Counted from the first letter of the stretch, positions 26,709 to 36,829 are shown. The stretch: DNA of 64,000 nucleotides from Enterovibrio nigricans DSM 22720 (GCF_900167155.1 NZ_FUXU01000012.1:18826-82825), one strand, 5' to 3'. Translations and numbers: made by a program. Notes: a model not told the origin generated them from the letters alone.

Positions 26709-29210
26709 TTACACTTCGACTTCCGATGACATCGCTTTCACACAGACGGAAAAAATATCATTTTCGCGTAAAGGCTTACCAATATGGCCTTGCATACCGT
26801 TGCTAATGCATCGCCAAATATCATCTTTCAGCACGTTTGCCGTCATTGCCACAATTGGCGTCCGTTTGTTAAAACCATCGCTTGCACGAATCTGTCGGGT
26901 CGCCTCTAACCCATCCATTCGTGGCATTTGGATATCCATAAAGATGATGTCATAGCCTTGCAACGAAACTTTATCGATCGCTTCCACACCATCAATCGCT
27001 TTGTCTACGGTGAAGCCAAATTTGCAGAGCATCTTTTCTGCAATCATCATATTTATCGCATTGTCTTCGACGAGTAGACAATGTTTGCCCTTGAAAGCAT
27101 CCGCATGCTCCTTGAGCATCTCGCGACCCTTTTCATCGCTTGAGTGTTCTTCTATTTGCAGTGGTAACGTCACATCAAATTGACTTCCGCGTCCGACCTC
27201 ACTGCTGATGAAGATCTCGCCCCCCATCAACTCAACCAATTGTTTTGTAATAGCGAGCCCAAGCCCAGAACCACCAAATTGTCGGGTCGTAGATGTATCC
27301 GCTTGCTGAAACTCATCAAAAATCACATCAAACTTATCTGGTGCAATACCCACACCAGTGTCGACAACACTGATCACGACACCTGCATAACGTTCCTGCT
27401 GACGATTAATGCCGACCCTCAAATTCACTAAGCCTGTGTCCGTAAACTTCAACGCGTTGGAGACTAGGTTTAACACCACTTGCTCGATGCGGTGTGCATC
27501 ACCAATAAAGCGATGCGGACAATCTTTGTCATAGTGGAAATCAAACGCAAGTTGTGGCTTGTTCTGTATCGTGGGCAGCATTAAATCACGCACATATCGA
27601 CCCACTTCCTGCAAATCAAATGGCGCTTCTTCTAGCTTAAGGTGGTTAGATTCCATTTTGCTGAAGTCGAGAATATTGTTGATGAGTGACATCAAACCTC
27701 GGGAAGAATGCGCGATAACCGAAAGATATTCTGCCTGTTTACCTGACATTCCTTCATCTTGCATTAAAGACGTCGCGCCAAGTATACCGTTCATTGGCGT
27801 GCGAATTTCATGGCTGATATTGGCGAGGAACAGTTGTTTAGCTCGCGCGGCCTCGACAGCACGCTCGCGTGTTTCCACCAAGTTAGCACTCAACTGATTG
27901 AACTCTTGAACCAACATGCCAAGTTCATCTTTTTCATCATAATTAATTGGCGAATACGGCCCTTCTGAACCTTGAGCAATCAATGCATGCCTTACTCGTG
28001 CCATGGGCCGAACAATATGAAAATGGATTGCAAGATAGGTTGCGCCTACCAGTAACAATGCCACCAAAGACATGGCGAAAAATAGATCATTTTTTAACGT
28101 CGTCGCTTCTACTTTCAGCAATCGTTCTGGTAACGCACCAATGAGCATCCAGTTCGTACCCGGCAACAATCGGGCCAATACCAGCGTCGGTTCGTTGAGC
28201 ACAGGGTCACGCTCAAGTTGGTGAATAAACAACTTCTCCGTGTCCTGAAAAACACCCTTATCCGGATTGAGTTCCGCTGCGATGGAGAGTGCATAGCCAA
28301 AATTAATGTCAGGGGTAGCGGTTACGATTTGCTCGGCAAGATCCTGAATATTCGCATTACGCTGTAAGGCGAGGCGCTCCCCCTGCATTGCAGAACTTAT
28401 CACTAATGCCAACTCAGAAAAGCGACTGTCATTGCCGGCGATTTCAAGCACGGTAGGCAACTGCTCTTTGTCAGGTGGAGCAACCGAATTCGGGTAAGAC
28501 ATCAAACGTCCGCCTCGGTCAAACATAGCAAGGTAACCACCCAACTTTTCACCGCTTCGGCTTAAAAATGCTTGTAACTTGGCTAACCTCACATCAATGG
28601 TCACGACACCGTAAAAATCACCTTCTTTGATGATCGGAACACTGCAGGTGACCATTGACTCTTTGGTGTAGGGGTCAATATACGCCCGTGACCAGTAGGC
28701 CGCTCCTCTGACGAAACGGGTCGGTGCGTACCATTCTTCGATGTGATAAGGGCGCGCGATATCAGAGTTGTAGTCGTCGATACGTTGATATGAGCCATCT
28801 TCATTAAATGCGATGAACACCGATGCTTTAGACTTTCCAGACGTATAAATATGCGGCTCTGGCCAAAAACCACCACTTGCAACGACAGAGCGAATGTTTT
28901 CGTTGTTGAGCATCACTGCAAGTGTGTGCTCTATGTCTTCTTGTGTATCTGTAATTTCCAGAGTGTCAGCCAACGATAATGCCACGGTACTGACGTTATT
29001 GGACAGTTGTCCCAGAGTACGGGCCACGTTCTCAACTTGTGCTTCAACACGTTGATTTGCACTATCGCGCACCATGCTATCGCCAGTCGTTTCCATGACG
29101 TAAACGATAGTGATAACAACAACGGCAAGCATCAGACCCAAAATCCCTAGGGCTTTAAAACTCATCGTTCTGTACCAGGGTAGGTCTTTGGTAAACACGT
29201 TGTCCCTCAT
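26709..29210 (-). CDS. Hybrid sensor histidine kinase with Cache domain
   Basis: An 833-residue inner-membrane sensor kinase. Order: transmembrane helix (about 20-40), a long periplasmic double-Cache-type domain with YWSRAYIDPYTKESMVTCSVPI and GVVTIDVRL (to about 370), second helix (about 375-398), HAMP linker, HisKA with phosphoacceptor His in SHEIRTPMNG (about 466), HATPase with the N box NLVSNALKFTD and GGSGLGLAI, and a receiver domain with Asp in IIFMDIQMPRMDG (about 755). There is no Hpt domain in this protein. A separate Hpt protein is encoded just upstream, overlapping by four bases. Phosphate should flow His-Asp-His to an unlinked response regulator. No ligand can be deduced. Confidence 0.92.
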   Translation of the reverse strand: MRDNVFTKDLPWYRTMSFKALGILGLMLAVVVITIVYVMETTGDSMVRDSANQRVEAQVENVARTLGQLSNNVSTVALSLADTLEITDTQEDIEHTLAVMLNNENIRSVVASGGFWPEPHIYTSGKSKASVFIAFNEDGSYQRIDDYNSDIARPYHIEEWYAPTRFVRGAAYWSRAYIDPYTKESMVTCSVPIIKEGDFYGVVTIDVRLAKLQAFLSRSGEKLGGYLAMFDRGGRLMSYPNSVAPPDKEQLPTVLEIAGNDSRFSELALVISSAMQGERLALQRNANIQDLAEQIVTATPDINFGYALSIAAELNPDKGVFQDTEKLFIHQLERDPVLNEPTLVLARLLPGTNWMLIGALPERLLKVEATTLKNDLFFAMSLVALLLVGATYLAIHFHIVRPMARVRHALIAQGSEGPYSPINYDEKDELGMLVQEFNQLSANLVETRERAVEAARAKQLFLANISHEIRTPMNGILGATSLMQDEGMSGKQAEYLSVIAHSSRGLMSLINNILDFSKMESNHLKLEEAPFDLQEVGRYVRDLMLPTIQNKPQLAFDFHYDKDCPHRFIGDAHRIEQVVLNLVSNALKFTDTGLVNLRVGINRQQERYAGVVISVVDTGVGIAPDKFDVIFDEFQQADTSTTRQFGGSGLGLAITKQLVELMGGEIFISSEVGRGSQFDVTLPLQIEEHSSDEKGREMLKEHADAFKGKHCLLVEDNAINMMIAEKMLCKFGFTVDKAIDGVEAIDKVSLQGYDIIFMDIQMPRMDGLEATRQIRASDGFNKRTPIVAMTANVLKDDIWRCISNGMQGHIGKPLRENDIFSVCVKAMSSEVEV

Positions 29211-30487
29211 GTTGCCAACGTTCTTCGAAGCTGCTCCATTTCTTTGAGCACATTTTGAATGGTCATTGTTAGCAACATTTCAAATCTGTCCAATGTCGTT
29301 TCAGAGAGGGCCAGCCCCTCTTTCAGAGACATTTCCATCTCTCGACAAAAACGTTCTAGGGAAACTGCGCCGATGTTTCCGGAAACGCCTTTTAAATTGT
29401 GTATTAGCGCACTCGTTCTCGCCGTTTCATTTTGCTCATTTTGCTTTCTGACTTTTTGAGCATCGTTTTGGTGTTCGGCAACAAACATCGTCAATACCGA
29501 ATCAATAGCATCAAAGTCCCCTTCCAACTGCTCGATCAGCACGTTGGAATCAAACAGTTGTTCTTCGGAAAACGAATCATCGACATGACGCTCTTTAATC
29601 TCTTCGTGTTGAAATTTTCTTGGGAGCTTTCGTGGTAAATCATTATCAGCATAAGCGCGTTGCTCTAGTTTATAGCGGACGGCTACTTGCGAACCTAACG
29701 CAATAAAAGCGACAACCAAAGACAATAACGTGTTGTCTAATAGTACGATGACGCGGTTCGTCCAATACTGCTGTTGCTGTGTCATCGCTCGGACAAATTT
29801 GTGGTTAATCACGCTATCGAGACTCTCAAGCTGTCGATTGAGGCGAATTAACCCTGTATAGAGCGTGTACAGTTCCACACTGACCACATTGGAAGATGAA
29901 CTTGAAAGTTGCTTTTCTATTGCATCAATATATTGATTGAAGCGCTGAACGCTTGTCGCTCTATCGCCATTTAAGCCGTGAAACTCAAAAAGCAAGTAGC
30001 TGCTGATAGATTCGAATAAGCGAATCAGTTCAGGAGAGCGGTGTGTTTCCGTTAGCGATTTAAGCTGTCTTGTGACTTTAGAAACCGAGTAAATTGACGC
30101 AAGTAAGTTGTCGACATCTTCTACAAAAGCATCCGCATCAACCAATGTATTTTGAATGTCTTCCCACTCGTCTTCGATTGTGTGTGACTTTGTGCGAAGC
30201 AAAAGATAACGGAAGTGCTGAACTTCTTTCTCTATTTGAGTAAGTTCACGCTCTTGATTCAGCATTGACGCAGACACAGTTTGGCGAAGTTGCTGTGCCG
30301 CATTATTGAGTGTAACCACTTGTGCGGCATGAACTTTCACATGATTCATGTCTTGATAGGCATATAATGCATATCCAAGGGCGATAGCGAACACCCCCCA
30401 TAGCGCGTATGAAGCCTTATGGAGTCCAGAATTACGTTTATTATCCAGCTGGTTACGAAGACCTAGCAGTGCGGATATAGATGTCAC
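29207..30487 (-). CDS. Membrane-anchored Hpt phosphotransfer protein
   Basis: A 426-residue protein with an N-terminal transmembrane helix (about 27-46), a largely helical periplasmic region of about 200 residues, a second helix (about 248-268) and a cytoplasmic C-terminal Hpt domain with the phosphoacceptor in LIHNLKGVSGNIG (about residue 357). The topology resembles a chemoreceptor-like sensor in which the signalling module is replaced by an Hpt domain. It starts with GTG at 30487, supported by GAGG seven bases upstream. It is translationally coupled to the hybrid kinase, so the two probably work as one relay. No response regulator is present nearby. Confidence 0.85.
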   Translation of the reverse strand: MTSISALLGLRNQLDNKRNSGLHKASYALWGVFAIALGYALYAYQDMNHVKVHAAQVVTLNNAAQQLRQTVSASMLNQERELTQIEKEVQHFRYLLLRTKSHTIEDEWEDIQNTLVDADAFVEDVDNLLASIYSVSKVTRQLKSLTETHRSPELIRLFESISSYLLFEFHGLNGDRATSVQRFNQYIDAIEKQLSSSSSNVVSVELYTLYTGLIRLNRQLESLDSVINHKFVRAMTQQQQYWTNRVIVLLDNTLLSLVVAFIALGSQVAVRYKLEQRAYADNDLPRKLPRKFQHEEIKERHVDDSFSEEQLFDSNVLIEQLEGDFDAIDSVLTMFVAEHQNDAQKVRKQNEQNETARTSALIHNLKGVSGNIGAVSLERFCREMEMSLKEGLALSETTLDRFEMLLTMTIQNVLKEMEQLRRTLAT

Positions 30488-30704
30488 AGATGTTCCTCGA
30501 ATAAGCTATCACAATAAAAAACCAGCCCCAGATAAAGACTGAAGCGTGGTGTTCGTTGTGATAGAGAAAGCGTGGCGTTTCTTATAAGTTAGAAAACCTG
30601 TCTTACTTTGCAAACATTAATGTTTAAGTTATCTACACACAACAAGCCGCCCCAAACACTTAAATTGGGGTCGGCCAACTGCATCTTATTGTATTTCGAC
30701 GAAT

Positions 30705-31718
30705 TTACTCTTCTACATTTAATCGACGGGTTAGTTGATCTCGAAGATTTGGCGGCGTGCCTTTTATCGTCAAGGTGTCGGTTTCTTGGTCATAGAAAAC
30801 ACGCTCACCCAACAACATGCTGTCGAAATTGATAGAGAGTCCTCCCCCACCACCAACAAACTTCGTCAGCTTACGCATTGATGTACGATCGGCTGGGAAA
30901 CTTTCCTCCAGCTCATAACCTTGTTCAGATGCAAATTGGTAGAAATCAACGCCAGCGCCATTTGCTGGCAACTCTTGCGCCAACTCTTTCACGACCACTT
31001 CATCACCCGATTGCAACTGACCATTGCAGTAGTCATACACTTGCTTTCGGTATTGCTGCTTTTCTTCTTTGTCTAAACGCGAGTCTGCACAATAATCTTC
31101 AACAGCTTGCATCAAAACCAAGTTTTGCTGTTTCGTGTCCATGCCCACTTCTGCTTGCATGAAATCTAAGAAGAAATCTGCCACTTTTCTACCTACACGT
31201 CCTTTGATAAACGTCAGATAGCGGTTGGAGTCTGCGTCACTTTCCCAAGTCGACAAGTCGATACGGGCTGCAATGTCCATCTTGGCCACATCCAGATAGT
31301 CCGTCGTGCCAATTTCTAGGTCATCAGTGACTTTCATGCTTGCTTTGGACTCTAACAAGCCAATGAACAAATATTCTGTCGCCAAAGAGCGGTATTCCGC
31401 AACTACCAATACCCCTTCATCTGCAAACGGGTACTTTGAAAGTTCTTCTTTCAAGCGCTGTGTTGACTGCGACGAGAACGACAAAAAATCGAGTTGTTGC
31501 TTACGACATGCTTTCAACCAGCCGCAGAATTCACTTTTTTCAGCAAATTGACCAAAGCCTTTACCCGCTTTTGCGTTATAGACCCGATGGATTTCACTAA
31601 CAAGATTTTCTGTTGATGTAGAATGAGTTAGGGGCTGTTCTCTTAGATGAACAACCAGTGAATCTTCACCGTCTTTTTTTAATTGGTGAAGAATTACGTT
31701 CGAAAGCGTGAGGCTCAT
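30705..31718 (-). CDS. yejK: Nucleoid-associated protein YejK (NdpA)
   Basis: A 337-residue cytoplasmic nucleoid-associated protein similar to E. coli YejK/NdpA. Conserved blocks are AKYPFADEGV, IAARIDLSTWE, TFIKGRVGRKVADFFLDF and the C-terminal TKFVGGGGGLSINFDSMLLGER and TLTIKGTPPNLRDQL. The start at 31718 (MSLTLSN) matches the E. coli N-terminus; an in-frame ATG at 31730 exists, and neither has an obvious ribosome-binding site. It is divergent from yejL with 76 bases between. The 217-base gap to the Hpt gene has no gene. Confidence 0.95.
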   Translation of the reverse strand: MSLTLSNVILHQLKKDGEDSLVVHLREQPLTHSTSTENLVSEIHRVYNAKAGKGFGQFAEKSEFCGWLKACRKQQLDFLSFSSQSTQRLKEELSKYPFADEGVLVVAEYRSLATEYLFIGLLESKASMKVTDDLEIGTTDYLDVAKMDIAARIDLSTWESDADSNRYLTFIKGRVGRKVADFFLDFMQAEVGMDTKQQNLVLMQAVEDYCADSRLDKEEKQQYRKQVYDYCNGQLQSGDEVVVKELAQELPANGAGVDFYQFASEQGYELEESFPADRTSMRKLTKFVGGGGGLSINFDSMLLGERVFYDQETDTLTIKGTPPNLRDQLTRRLNVEE

Positions 31719-31794
31719 AATTGAAAACATTTTTCGTCAGACTAAAGTGTGGGTTATTATACGCGGCTTCCGTTGATACAAGACAAGAGTTTCT

Positions 31795-32016
31795 ATGCCT
31801 GTTACTTCTAAATATCAAGATAAAAACGTTGAACAGATCCTTTCCGATGTGGTCAATGTTCTTGAAAAGCACAAAGCTTCTAACGAACTTTCACTGATGA
31901 TTGTTGGCAACATCGCCACAAATTTGCTTAACAGCAGCAAGATGCCTGCTGAACAGCGCAAGCTCATCGCTGAAAAATTTGCTCAAGCTCTGCTGTCATC
32001 TATCGATACAGAGTAA
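31795..32016 (+). CDS. yejL: YejL family protein (DUF1414)
   Basis: A 73-residue small cytoplasmic protein, DUF1414, with the conserved run [18 protein letters not shown]. Function unknown. In enterics and vibrios it lies between yejK and yejM, as here. Confidence 0.93.
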   Translation: MPVTSKYQDKNVEQILSDVVNVLEKHKASNELSLMIVGNIATNLLNSSKMPAEQRKLIAEKFAQALLSSIDTE

Positions 32017-32068
32017 TAACGCGTCATCAAATTACGCGAAGTAGAATAAAGAGAAGAATTGACCTTTT

Positions 32069-33943
32069 ATGGTAGACAGCGGAAATACCTACAGGGATAA
32101 AGTGTCGCAGCTTATTAGCTGGGGACACTGGTTTAGCTTTTTCAATATCATTGCGGCCATGTTGCTGGGGACGCGCTATATCGCGCAATCCGGTTGGCCA
32201 GAAACCTTGCTCGGACAAACCTATCAATTGCTGACATGGCTTGGTCACTTTGGTTTTCTGGTTTTCGCTGTTTATATTCTGATCATTTTTCCAGCCAGCT
32301 TTGTCATCCCTTCCCAAAGATTGATGAGGCTGTTTGCCGTGTTCGTTGCTACAGCTGGCATGACATTGCTGCTGTTAGATATCTACGCCTACGAAACGCT
32401 CCATTTGCACCTCAACCCCTTGGTTTGGGAGCTCTTGCTTAGCGGTGAAAAAACAGACATGAATGCCCACTGGCAGTACTTGTTTGTTGTGGTGCCCGCC
32501 ATCTTCCTTTTAGAACTCATTATGTCTGAATGGGTTTGGCGTAAATTAAGAAAATTGTCTCGCAAACGCGTAGGTGTACCCATCGCAACTGTTTTTGCGG
32601 TTTGCTTTATCGGTAGCCACTTAATTCACATTTGGGCAGACGCGTTTCTTTACAGCCCGGTGACATCTCAACGTTCCAATTTCCCTATCTCATATCCGAT
32701 GACGGCCAAAACCTTCATGGAGAAATACGGCCTGCTTGACCGTCAAGAATACCAGCGCCGAAGAGATGAAATAGGGAACCAAGAAAGTGAAGTCATTCGC
32801 TACCCATTGGAAAAGTTGTCTTTTTCATCAAAAGCGTCAAGCTACAATCCAAACCTATTGATAGTGATGGTTGAAAGCCTGCGCTCGGACATGCTTGATC
32901 CGGTCGTAATGCCAAATCTGGATGACTTCGCATCACATAACGTGAAGTTTATGCACCATTACAGCTCCAGCAATGACTCAATGGCGGGTCTGTTTGGCCT
33001 GTTCTATGGATTGCCTGGCAGCTATGCACAAAGTGCACGAACCGAAGGCTTAAGCCCTCTGTTATTGGATACGTTAGAGAAACGCCAATACGACTTCGGT
33101 TTGTTCAGTGCCGATAATTTTAACAACCCAATTTATTACCAAAGCATTTTTGGTAAACACCTTGATAATGCCACCAAAATTAACGCTGACGAGGCGTGGC
33201 TGGCTGATCATAAAGCAACAGATAACCTTGAGAACTGGCTAAACAATAAAGTGCCAAACAAACCCTGGTTTGCCTATCTGGAGCTGAAAAGCGTCGCTGA
33301 ATACGAGCAGGGTGGTGATTACGACCGACCATTCCAACCCTCACTGGACAACGATTTGGCCAACGTGGGAGAGCATACGACGTTAGTCCTTAAAAATAGC
33401 TATAACAACGCAGCATACTATGTTGATAGCCTACTGGGAGAGCTGTTTGACTCCCTAGAAGCCAAAGGCCAATTGGACAACACCATTGTCATCGTAACAG
33501 CCAACCACGGTTTAGAGTTTAATGAAACTGGCTCAAACAGTTGGGGGGCAAACACCAACTACAGCAAATACCAAATTCAAGTACCTTTGGTTGTTCACTG
33601 GCCGGATCAAGGCCGTCATGAAGTCGATATTTACAGCTCTCACCTTGATATTGTCCCGACACTCATGGAGAGCATGTTAGCGGTAGATAGCCCCACAGAG
33701 TCTTACACTAGTGGACAAAACCTCTTCGATTTGGCGGATACGCCGAGAAAATGGGTACTCGCCGGAGATAGCCGAGACATCGTGGTGATACAACCTGACA
33801 AGACTACGGTCGTGGATAAGTTTGGTAACTACCGCGTCTACGATAGCAACTACAAGCTGCAGCCAGAGGGTAAGCCTCAGTTGTCAGTGTTGATGCAGGT
33901 GATGCACGAACTGAAGCGTTTCTACTACCCAGAAGAAAACTAA
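32069..33943 (+). CDS. yejM: YejM/PbgA/LapC inner-membrane protein
   Basis: A 624-residue protein with five N-terminal transmembrane helices (about 25-185) and a C-terminal periplasmic alkaline-phosphatase/sulfatase-fold domain (DUF3413 plus sulfatase). In E. coli PbgA/LapC senses periplasmic lipopolysaccharide and controls LpxC proteolysis through LapB/FtsH; the E. coli protein is about 586 residues. The periplasmic domain begins LIVMVESLRSDML, followed by HHYSSSNDSMAGLFGL, and later TANHGLEFNETG. These keep the sulfatase fold but are not proof of enzyme activity. It is divergent from yejK and follows yejL after 52 bases. Confidence 0.93.
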   Translation: MVDSGNTYRDKVSQLISWGHWFSFFNIIAAMLLGTRYIAQSGWPETLLGQTYQLLTWLGHFGFLVFAVYILIIFPASFVIPSQRLMRLFAVFVATAGMTLLLLDIYAYETLHLHLNPLVWELLLSGEKTDMNAHWQYLFVVVPAIFLLELIMSEWVWRKLRKLSRKRVGVPIATVFAVCFIGSHLIHIWADAFLYSPVTSQRSNFPISYPMTAKTFMEKYGLLDRQEYQRRRDEIGNQESEVIRYPLEKLSFSSKASSYNPNLLIVMVESLRSDMLDPVVMPNLDDFASHNVKFMHHYSSSNDSMAGLFGLFYGLPGSYAQSARTEGLSPLLLDTLEKRQYDFGLFSADNFNNPIYYQSIFGKHLDNATKINADEAWLADHKATDNLENWLNNKVPNKPWFAYLELKSVAEYEQGGDYDRPFQPSLDNDLANVGEHTTLVLKNSYNNAAYYVDSLLGELFDSLEAKGQLDNTIVIVTANHGLEFNETGSNSWGANTNYSKYQIQVPLVVHWPDQGRHEVDIYSSHLDIVPTLMESMLAVDSPTESYTSGQNLFDLADTPRKWVLAGDSRDIVVIQPDKTTVVDKFGNYRVYDSNYKLQPEGKPQLSVLMQVMHELKRFYYPEEN

Positions 33944-34023
33944 AACTGTACTCGGGCTGGCACTCTTACTGGCGAATTTTTAGTCAACCAATTGAATTTG
34001 ACGGATTTAAAAGTGAAAGGCAA

Positions 34024-34052
34024 TTGACACTGAAGATCTAGCTCCGTACCAT
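34024..34052 (+). promoter_or_regulatory. Promoter of the tRNA-Pro gene
   Basis: TTGACA (34024-34029), 17-base spacer, TACCAT (34047-34052). The -35 box is perfect and the expected start falls about five bases before the mature tRNA. Confidence 0.75.
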
Positions 34053-34063
34053 GAATATGTCGT

Positions 34064-34140
34064 CGGTCTGTAGCGCAGCTTGGTAGCGCACTGTCATGGG
34101 GTGTCAGGGGTCGGAGGTTCAAATCCTCTCAGACCGACCA
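34064..34140 (+). tRNA. tRNA-Pro (GGG)
   Basis: A 77-base cloverleaf with encoded CCA. The acceptor stem CGGTCTG pairs with CAGACCG. The D-arm is GCGCAGCTTGGTAGCGC, the T-arm is GGAGG-TTCAAAT-CCTCT. The anticodon GGG is at 34098-34100 in the loop ATGGGGT. It matches the enteric proL type, including a U-U in the anticodon stem. It is a single-gene unit with its own promoter and terminator. Confidence 0.97.
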
Positions 34141-34148
34141 TTATTCAG

Positions 34149-34178
34149 AGCCCGCAGCATTTATGCTGCGGGCTTTTT
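34149..34178 (+). terminator. Rho-independent terminator of tRNA-Pro
   Basis: AGCCCGCAGCA/TGCTGCGGGCT, a perfect 11-bp stem, followed by TTTTT. Confidence 0.95.
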
Positions 34179-34258
34179 CGTTTCTGTGCAATTCGTTATG
34201 ATGCTGAAAGTCTTAATTCAAACAGACTGACTTCTCTTCATTCTACGGACGTTAAGAT

Positions 34259-35017
34259 ATGGATATCTCGCTCGGATTTGGCGTATTACTCGTCGTTCTT
34301 GGCTTTATTGCTGGCATTATAAACACCCTTGCAGGTGGCGGTTCCAATCTAACTATCCCCGCTCTCATTGTGCTAGGTATGCCTGCTGAAGTGGCGAATG
34401 CGACCAATCGTGTTGGCGTGTTAATGCAAAGTGTCAGCGGCATTGCGGGATTTCGCCATCACAACCGTTTAAAAAGCAGTGATCTCGTTGGCATTCTCAT
34501 TCCTATGCTGGGAGGAGGCTTGATAGGCGCAAGTGCCGCAGCTTGGCTTCCCTCGGACATCATAAAACCCCTTCTGCTTGGCACCATGCTTCTAATGGCC
34601 TTTATCATGCTCGTTAAGCCCAGTGTTATCGCACCTGATGCCAACATTCCGTTTAGAAAAGTGAAAGATACTCCAGCGTCTTGGATCGGTTTAACCCTCG
34701 CTGGGTTTTATGGCGGTTTTGTACAGGCTGGGGTGGGCTTTGTCCTGATTGCCGCACTTTGCGGTACGCTTCGTTACGATCTCGTTCGCGGTAACGCCCT
34801 TAAGCTCGTTTGTACGTTAGCGTTTACCGCTGTGTCCTTGGCAATTTTTATATGGCAAGACCTCATTCTTTGGTTGCCAGGACTCTTGCTTGCAGCGGGT
34901 TCTATGCTGGGCGCATGGCTTGCGGTTAAGTTCGCCATCAAAGCAAATCCGCAGACACTAAAGTGGTTTCTGTTCATTATGACACTGGTCGGAAGCGTGT
35001 TTGCACTTTCAACCTAG
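34259..35017 (+). CDS. TSUP-family membrane transporter (TauE/SafE)
   Basis: A 252-residue inner-membrane protein with about eight helices, of the TSUP family (sulfite, sulfoacetate or related anion export). The family pattern GFIAGIINTLAGGGSNLTIPAL near the N-terminus (quoted in parts: GFIAGIINTLAGGGS) and GFYGGFVQAGVGFVL in the middle are seen. Exact substrate unknown. It is a single gene just after tRNA-Pro. The ribosome-binding site is weak. Confidence 0.85.
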   Translation: MDISLGFGVLLVVLGFIAGIINTLAGGGSNLTIPALIVLGMPAEVANATNRVGVLMQSVSGIAGFRHHNRLKSSDLVGILIPMLGGGLIGASAAAWLPSDIIKPLLLGTMLLMAFIMLVKPSVIAPDANIPFRKVKDTPASWIGLTLAGFYGGFVQAGVGFVLIAALCGTLRYDLVRGNALKLVCTLAFTAVSLAIFIWQDLILWLPGLLLAAGSMLGAWLAVKFAIKANPQTLKWFLFIMTLVGSVFALST

Positions 35018-35233
35018 TGGAAATCACCTACCCCACTGTTTTTAATAAATTAAAATAGAAAACACCGCTTGCAAGAAGATAGCTCACACCGTATATAAGA
35101 GCCTTGTGATTTGAGTCGAAGATGGCAGAAATTCAGGCATTCGTCAGACTAATTGCTGTCATACTGGCGTAAAGATTATTAGAACCAACGTCACATTTTT
35201 CACGCTAGCTAGATTTAGGGGGAGTCACAGAGC

Positions 35234-36829
35234 ATGAATGCTCTTGATTATTCATTCTGTTTGAAAGTCGGTGAGGCCATTTGTCCTCAAGAAGATATTG
35301 AGTCATTTTGTGTGGCTCTCGGGCAAGTTTTTACCGACACATTTCAAGATGCGCACTGCCAACTTCTCATTGCAGAAAACGGTGATACGCAATGGCAACT
35401 ACTGGCTGAAATGTCAGCAGAAACGTCAAATGTGTATACGCCTGCAACGTCGACTGATATTCAGTTCAATGCCCTGCTAAATCGTTTACTGGTATCCAGT
35501 GAATTACGCATTCAATCTGACCGCTTCCATCAGCTTGTTCGGCTGACTGTTCGCGGTAAGAATTACGGCTACTTTGTACTATCACTGCCGCAGACGATCA
35601 ATATTGATGGGCATTCTCTTGATATGCTTTCCTTGTTGATTTCAGGCGCTTTGGACAGCCACCTTCAATACGAAGCCTGTATTGAAGAACAACTTGCTCA
35701 CCAACAAACCGAGCAAAAGCGCGTACAAGAAGTCTGTTCGCAAAAAGGTTTGCTTGAACAGCTCCACATCCTACATAAAATCTCGCTGCGTCTTTGGCAT
35801 ACCCATTCTCTCGACAATATGCTTCATACCGCCGTCTATGAGTGTATACATGCGCTTGAACTCGATCGTATGGCTATTTTCCTCCTCAATACCCGCACGG
35901 GGTTAATGCGAGGCACATACGGTACCGACAGAGACGGTAGTGTGACGAACGAACAATGGTACTGCACAGCTATCCATGAACATTTTCATGCAAAAACAAC
36001 GCTGGATAGACGAAAGCACATTACTATTAACGACAACGCGCCACTCTATCATGACAGTAAAGAGGTTGGGACAGGGTGGAACGCAACTATCTCGCTATGG
36101 GATGGAGACGACCCGATTGGTTGGATCGCTTGCGACAACTTAATTACCGGAACACCACTTAAAAGCTATCACAGCGAACTTCTCAAATTGCTTGGCGTCA
36201 CCATGTCACAGCATCTGATTCAACGCCGCGCACAAGATGAATTAAAAGCACTTAACCTGTCGCTGGAACACCGCGTTGCAGAGCGCACAGCCCAACTTGA
36301 AGAGGCGAATAAAAGGCTGAGTCGCATATCACGCGAAGATAGCCTAACGATGGTGCCTAATCGCCGCATGCTTGATGAAAAAATGGAAGAAGAATGGCGT
36401 CGGGCTTTGAGACATCAAACACCAATGAGCATTCTGATCGTAGATATCGATCATTTCAAACAATTCAATGATACATATGGCCATTCACTGGGTGACAAGT
36501 GTCTGTATCAAGTAGCAAAAGCGCTGAGTGATGTCGACCGACGAGCAGGCACAGTGCTTGCTCGATTCGGTGGCGAAGAGTTTGTATATCTTCTCCCAAA
36601 CTGCGACCGTGATGCGGCGGAAATGATCGCCGAAAGAGCCCTGGACGCAATTCGTGACTTGCAAATCAAACATGAAAATTCGCCAGTTGCACCGTTTGTC
36701 ACCGTCAGTATTGGCGGAAAATCCGCCCTTCCTGACAGAGTGGATGCGCAACAACAGTTATTCACCGATGCTGACGTTGCACTGTATGAAGCGAAAAGCA
36801 AAGGGAAAAATCAGGCCTTTGTGTTGTAA
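35234..36829 (+). CDS. GAF-GGDEF diguanylate cyclase
   Basis: A 531-residue soluble protein. The N-terminal 150 residues match no domain that I recognise. A GAF-like sensor domain spans about residues 175-335 (LHKISLRLWHTHSLDNML onward), a coiled-coil linker (LSLEHRVAERTAQLEEANKR) follows, and the C-terminal GGDEF domain has an intact active site, FGGEEF at about residue 446, plus DIDHFKQFNDTYGHSLGD. It should make c-di-GMP. No EAL domain is present. There are no transmembrane segments, so it senses a cytoplasmic signal. Its last 19 bases overlap the 3' end of topB on the other strand. The 216-base upstream gap has no gene. Confidence 0.9.
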   Translation: MNALDYSFCLKVGEAICPQEDIESFCVALGQVFTDTFQDAHCQLLIAENGDTQWQLLAEMSAETSNVYTPATSTDIQFNALLNRLLVSSELRIQSDRFHQLVRLTVRGKNYGYFVLSLPQTINIDGHSLDMLSLLISGALDSHLQYEACIEEQLAHQQTEQKRVQEVCSQKGLLEQLHILHKISLRLWHTHSLDNMLHTAVYECIHALELDRMAIFLLNTRTGLMRGTYGTDRDGSVTNEQWYCTAIHEHFHAKTTLDRRKHITINDNAPLYHDSKEVGTGWNATISLWDGDDPIGWIACDNLITGTPLKSYHSELLKLLGVTMSQHLIQRRAQDELKALNLSLEHRVAERTAQLEEANKRLSRISREDSLTMVPNRRMLDEKMEEEWRRALRHQTPMSILIVDIDHFKQFNDTYGHSLGDKCLYQVAKALSDVDRRAGTVLARFGGEEFVYLLPNCDRDAAEMIAERALDAIRDLQIKHENSPVAPFVTVSIGGKSALPDRVDAQQQLFTDADVALYEAKSKGKNQAFVL

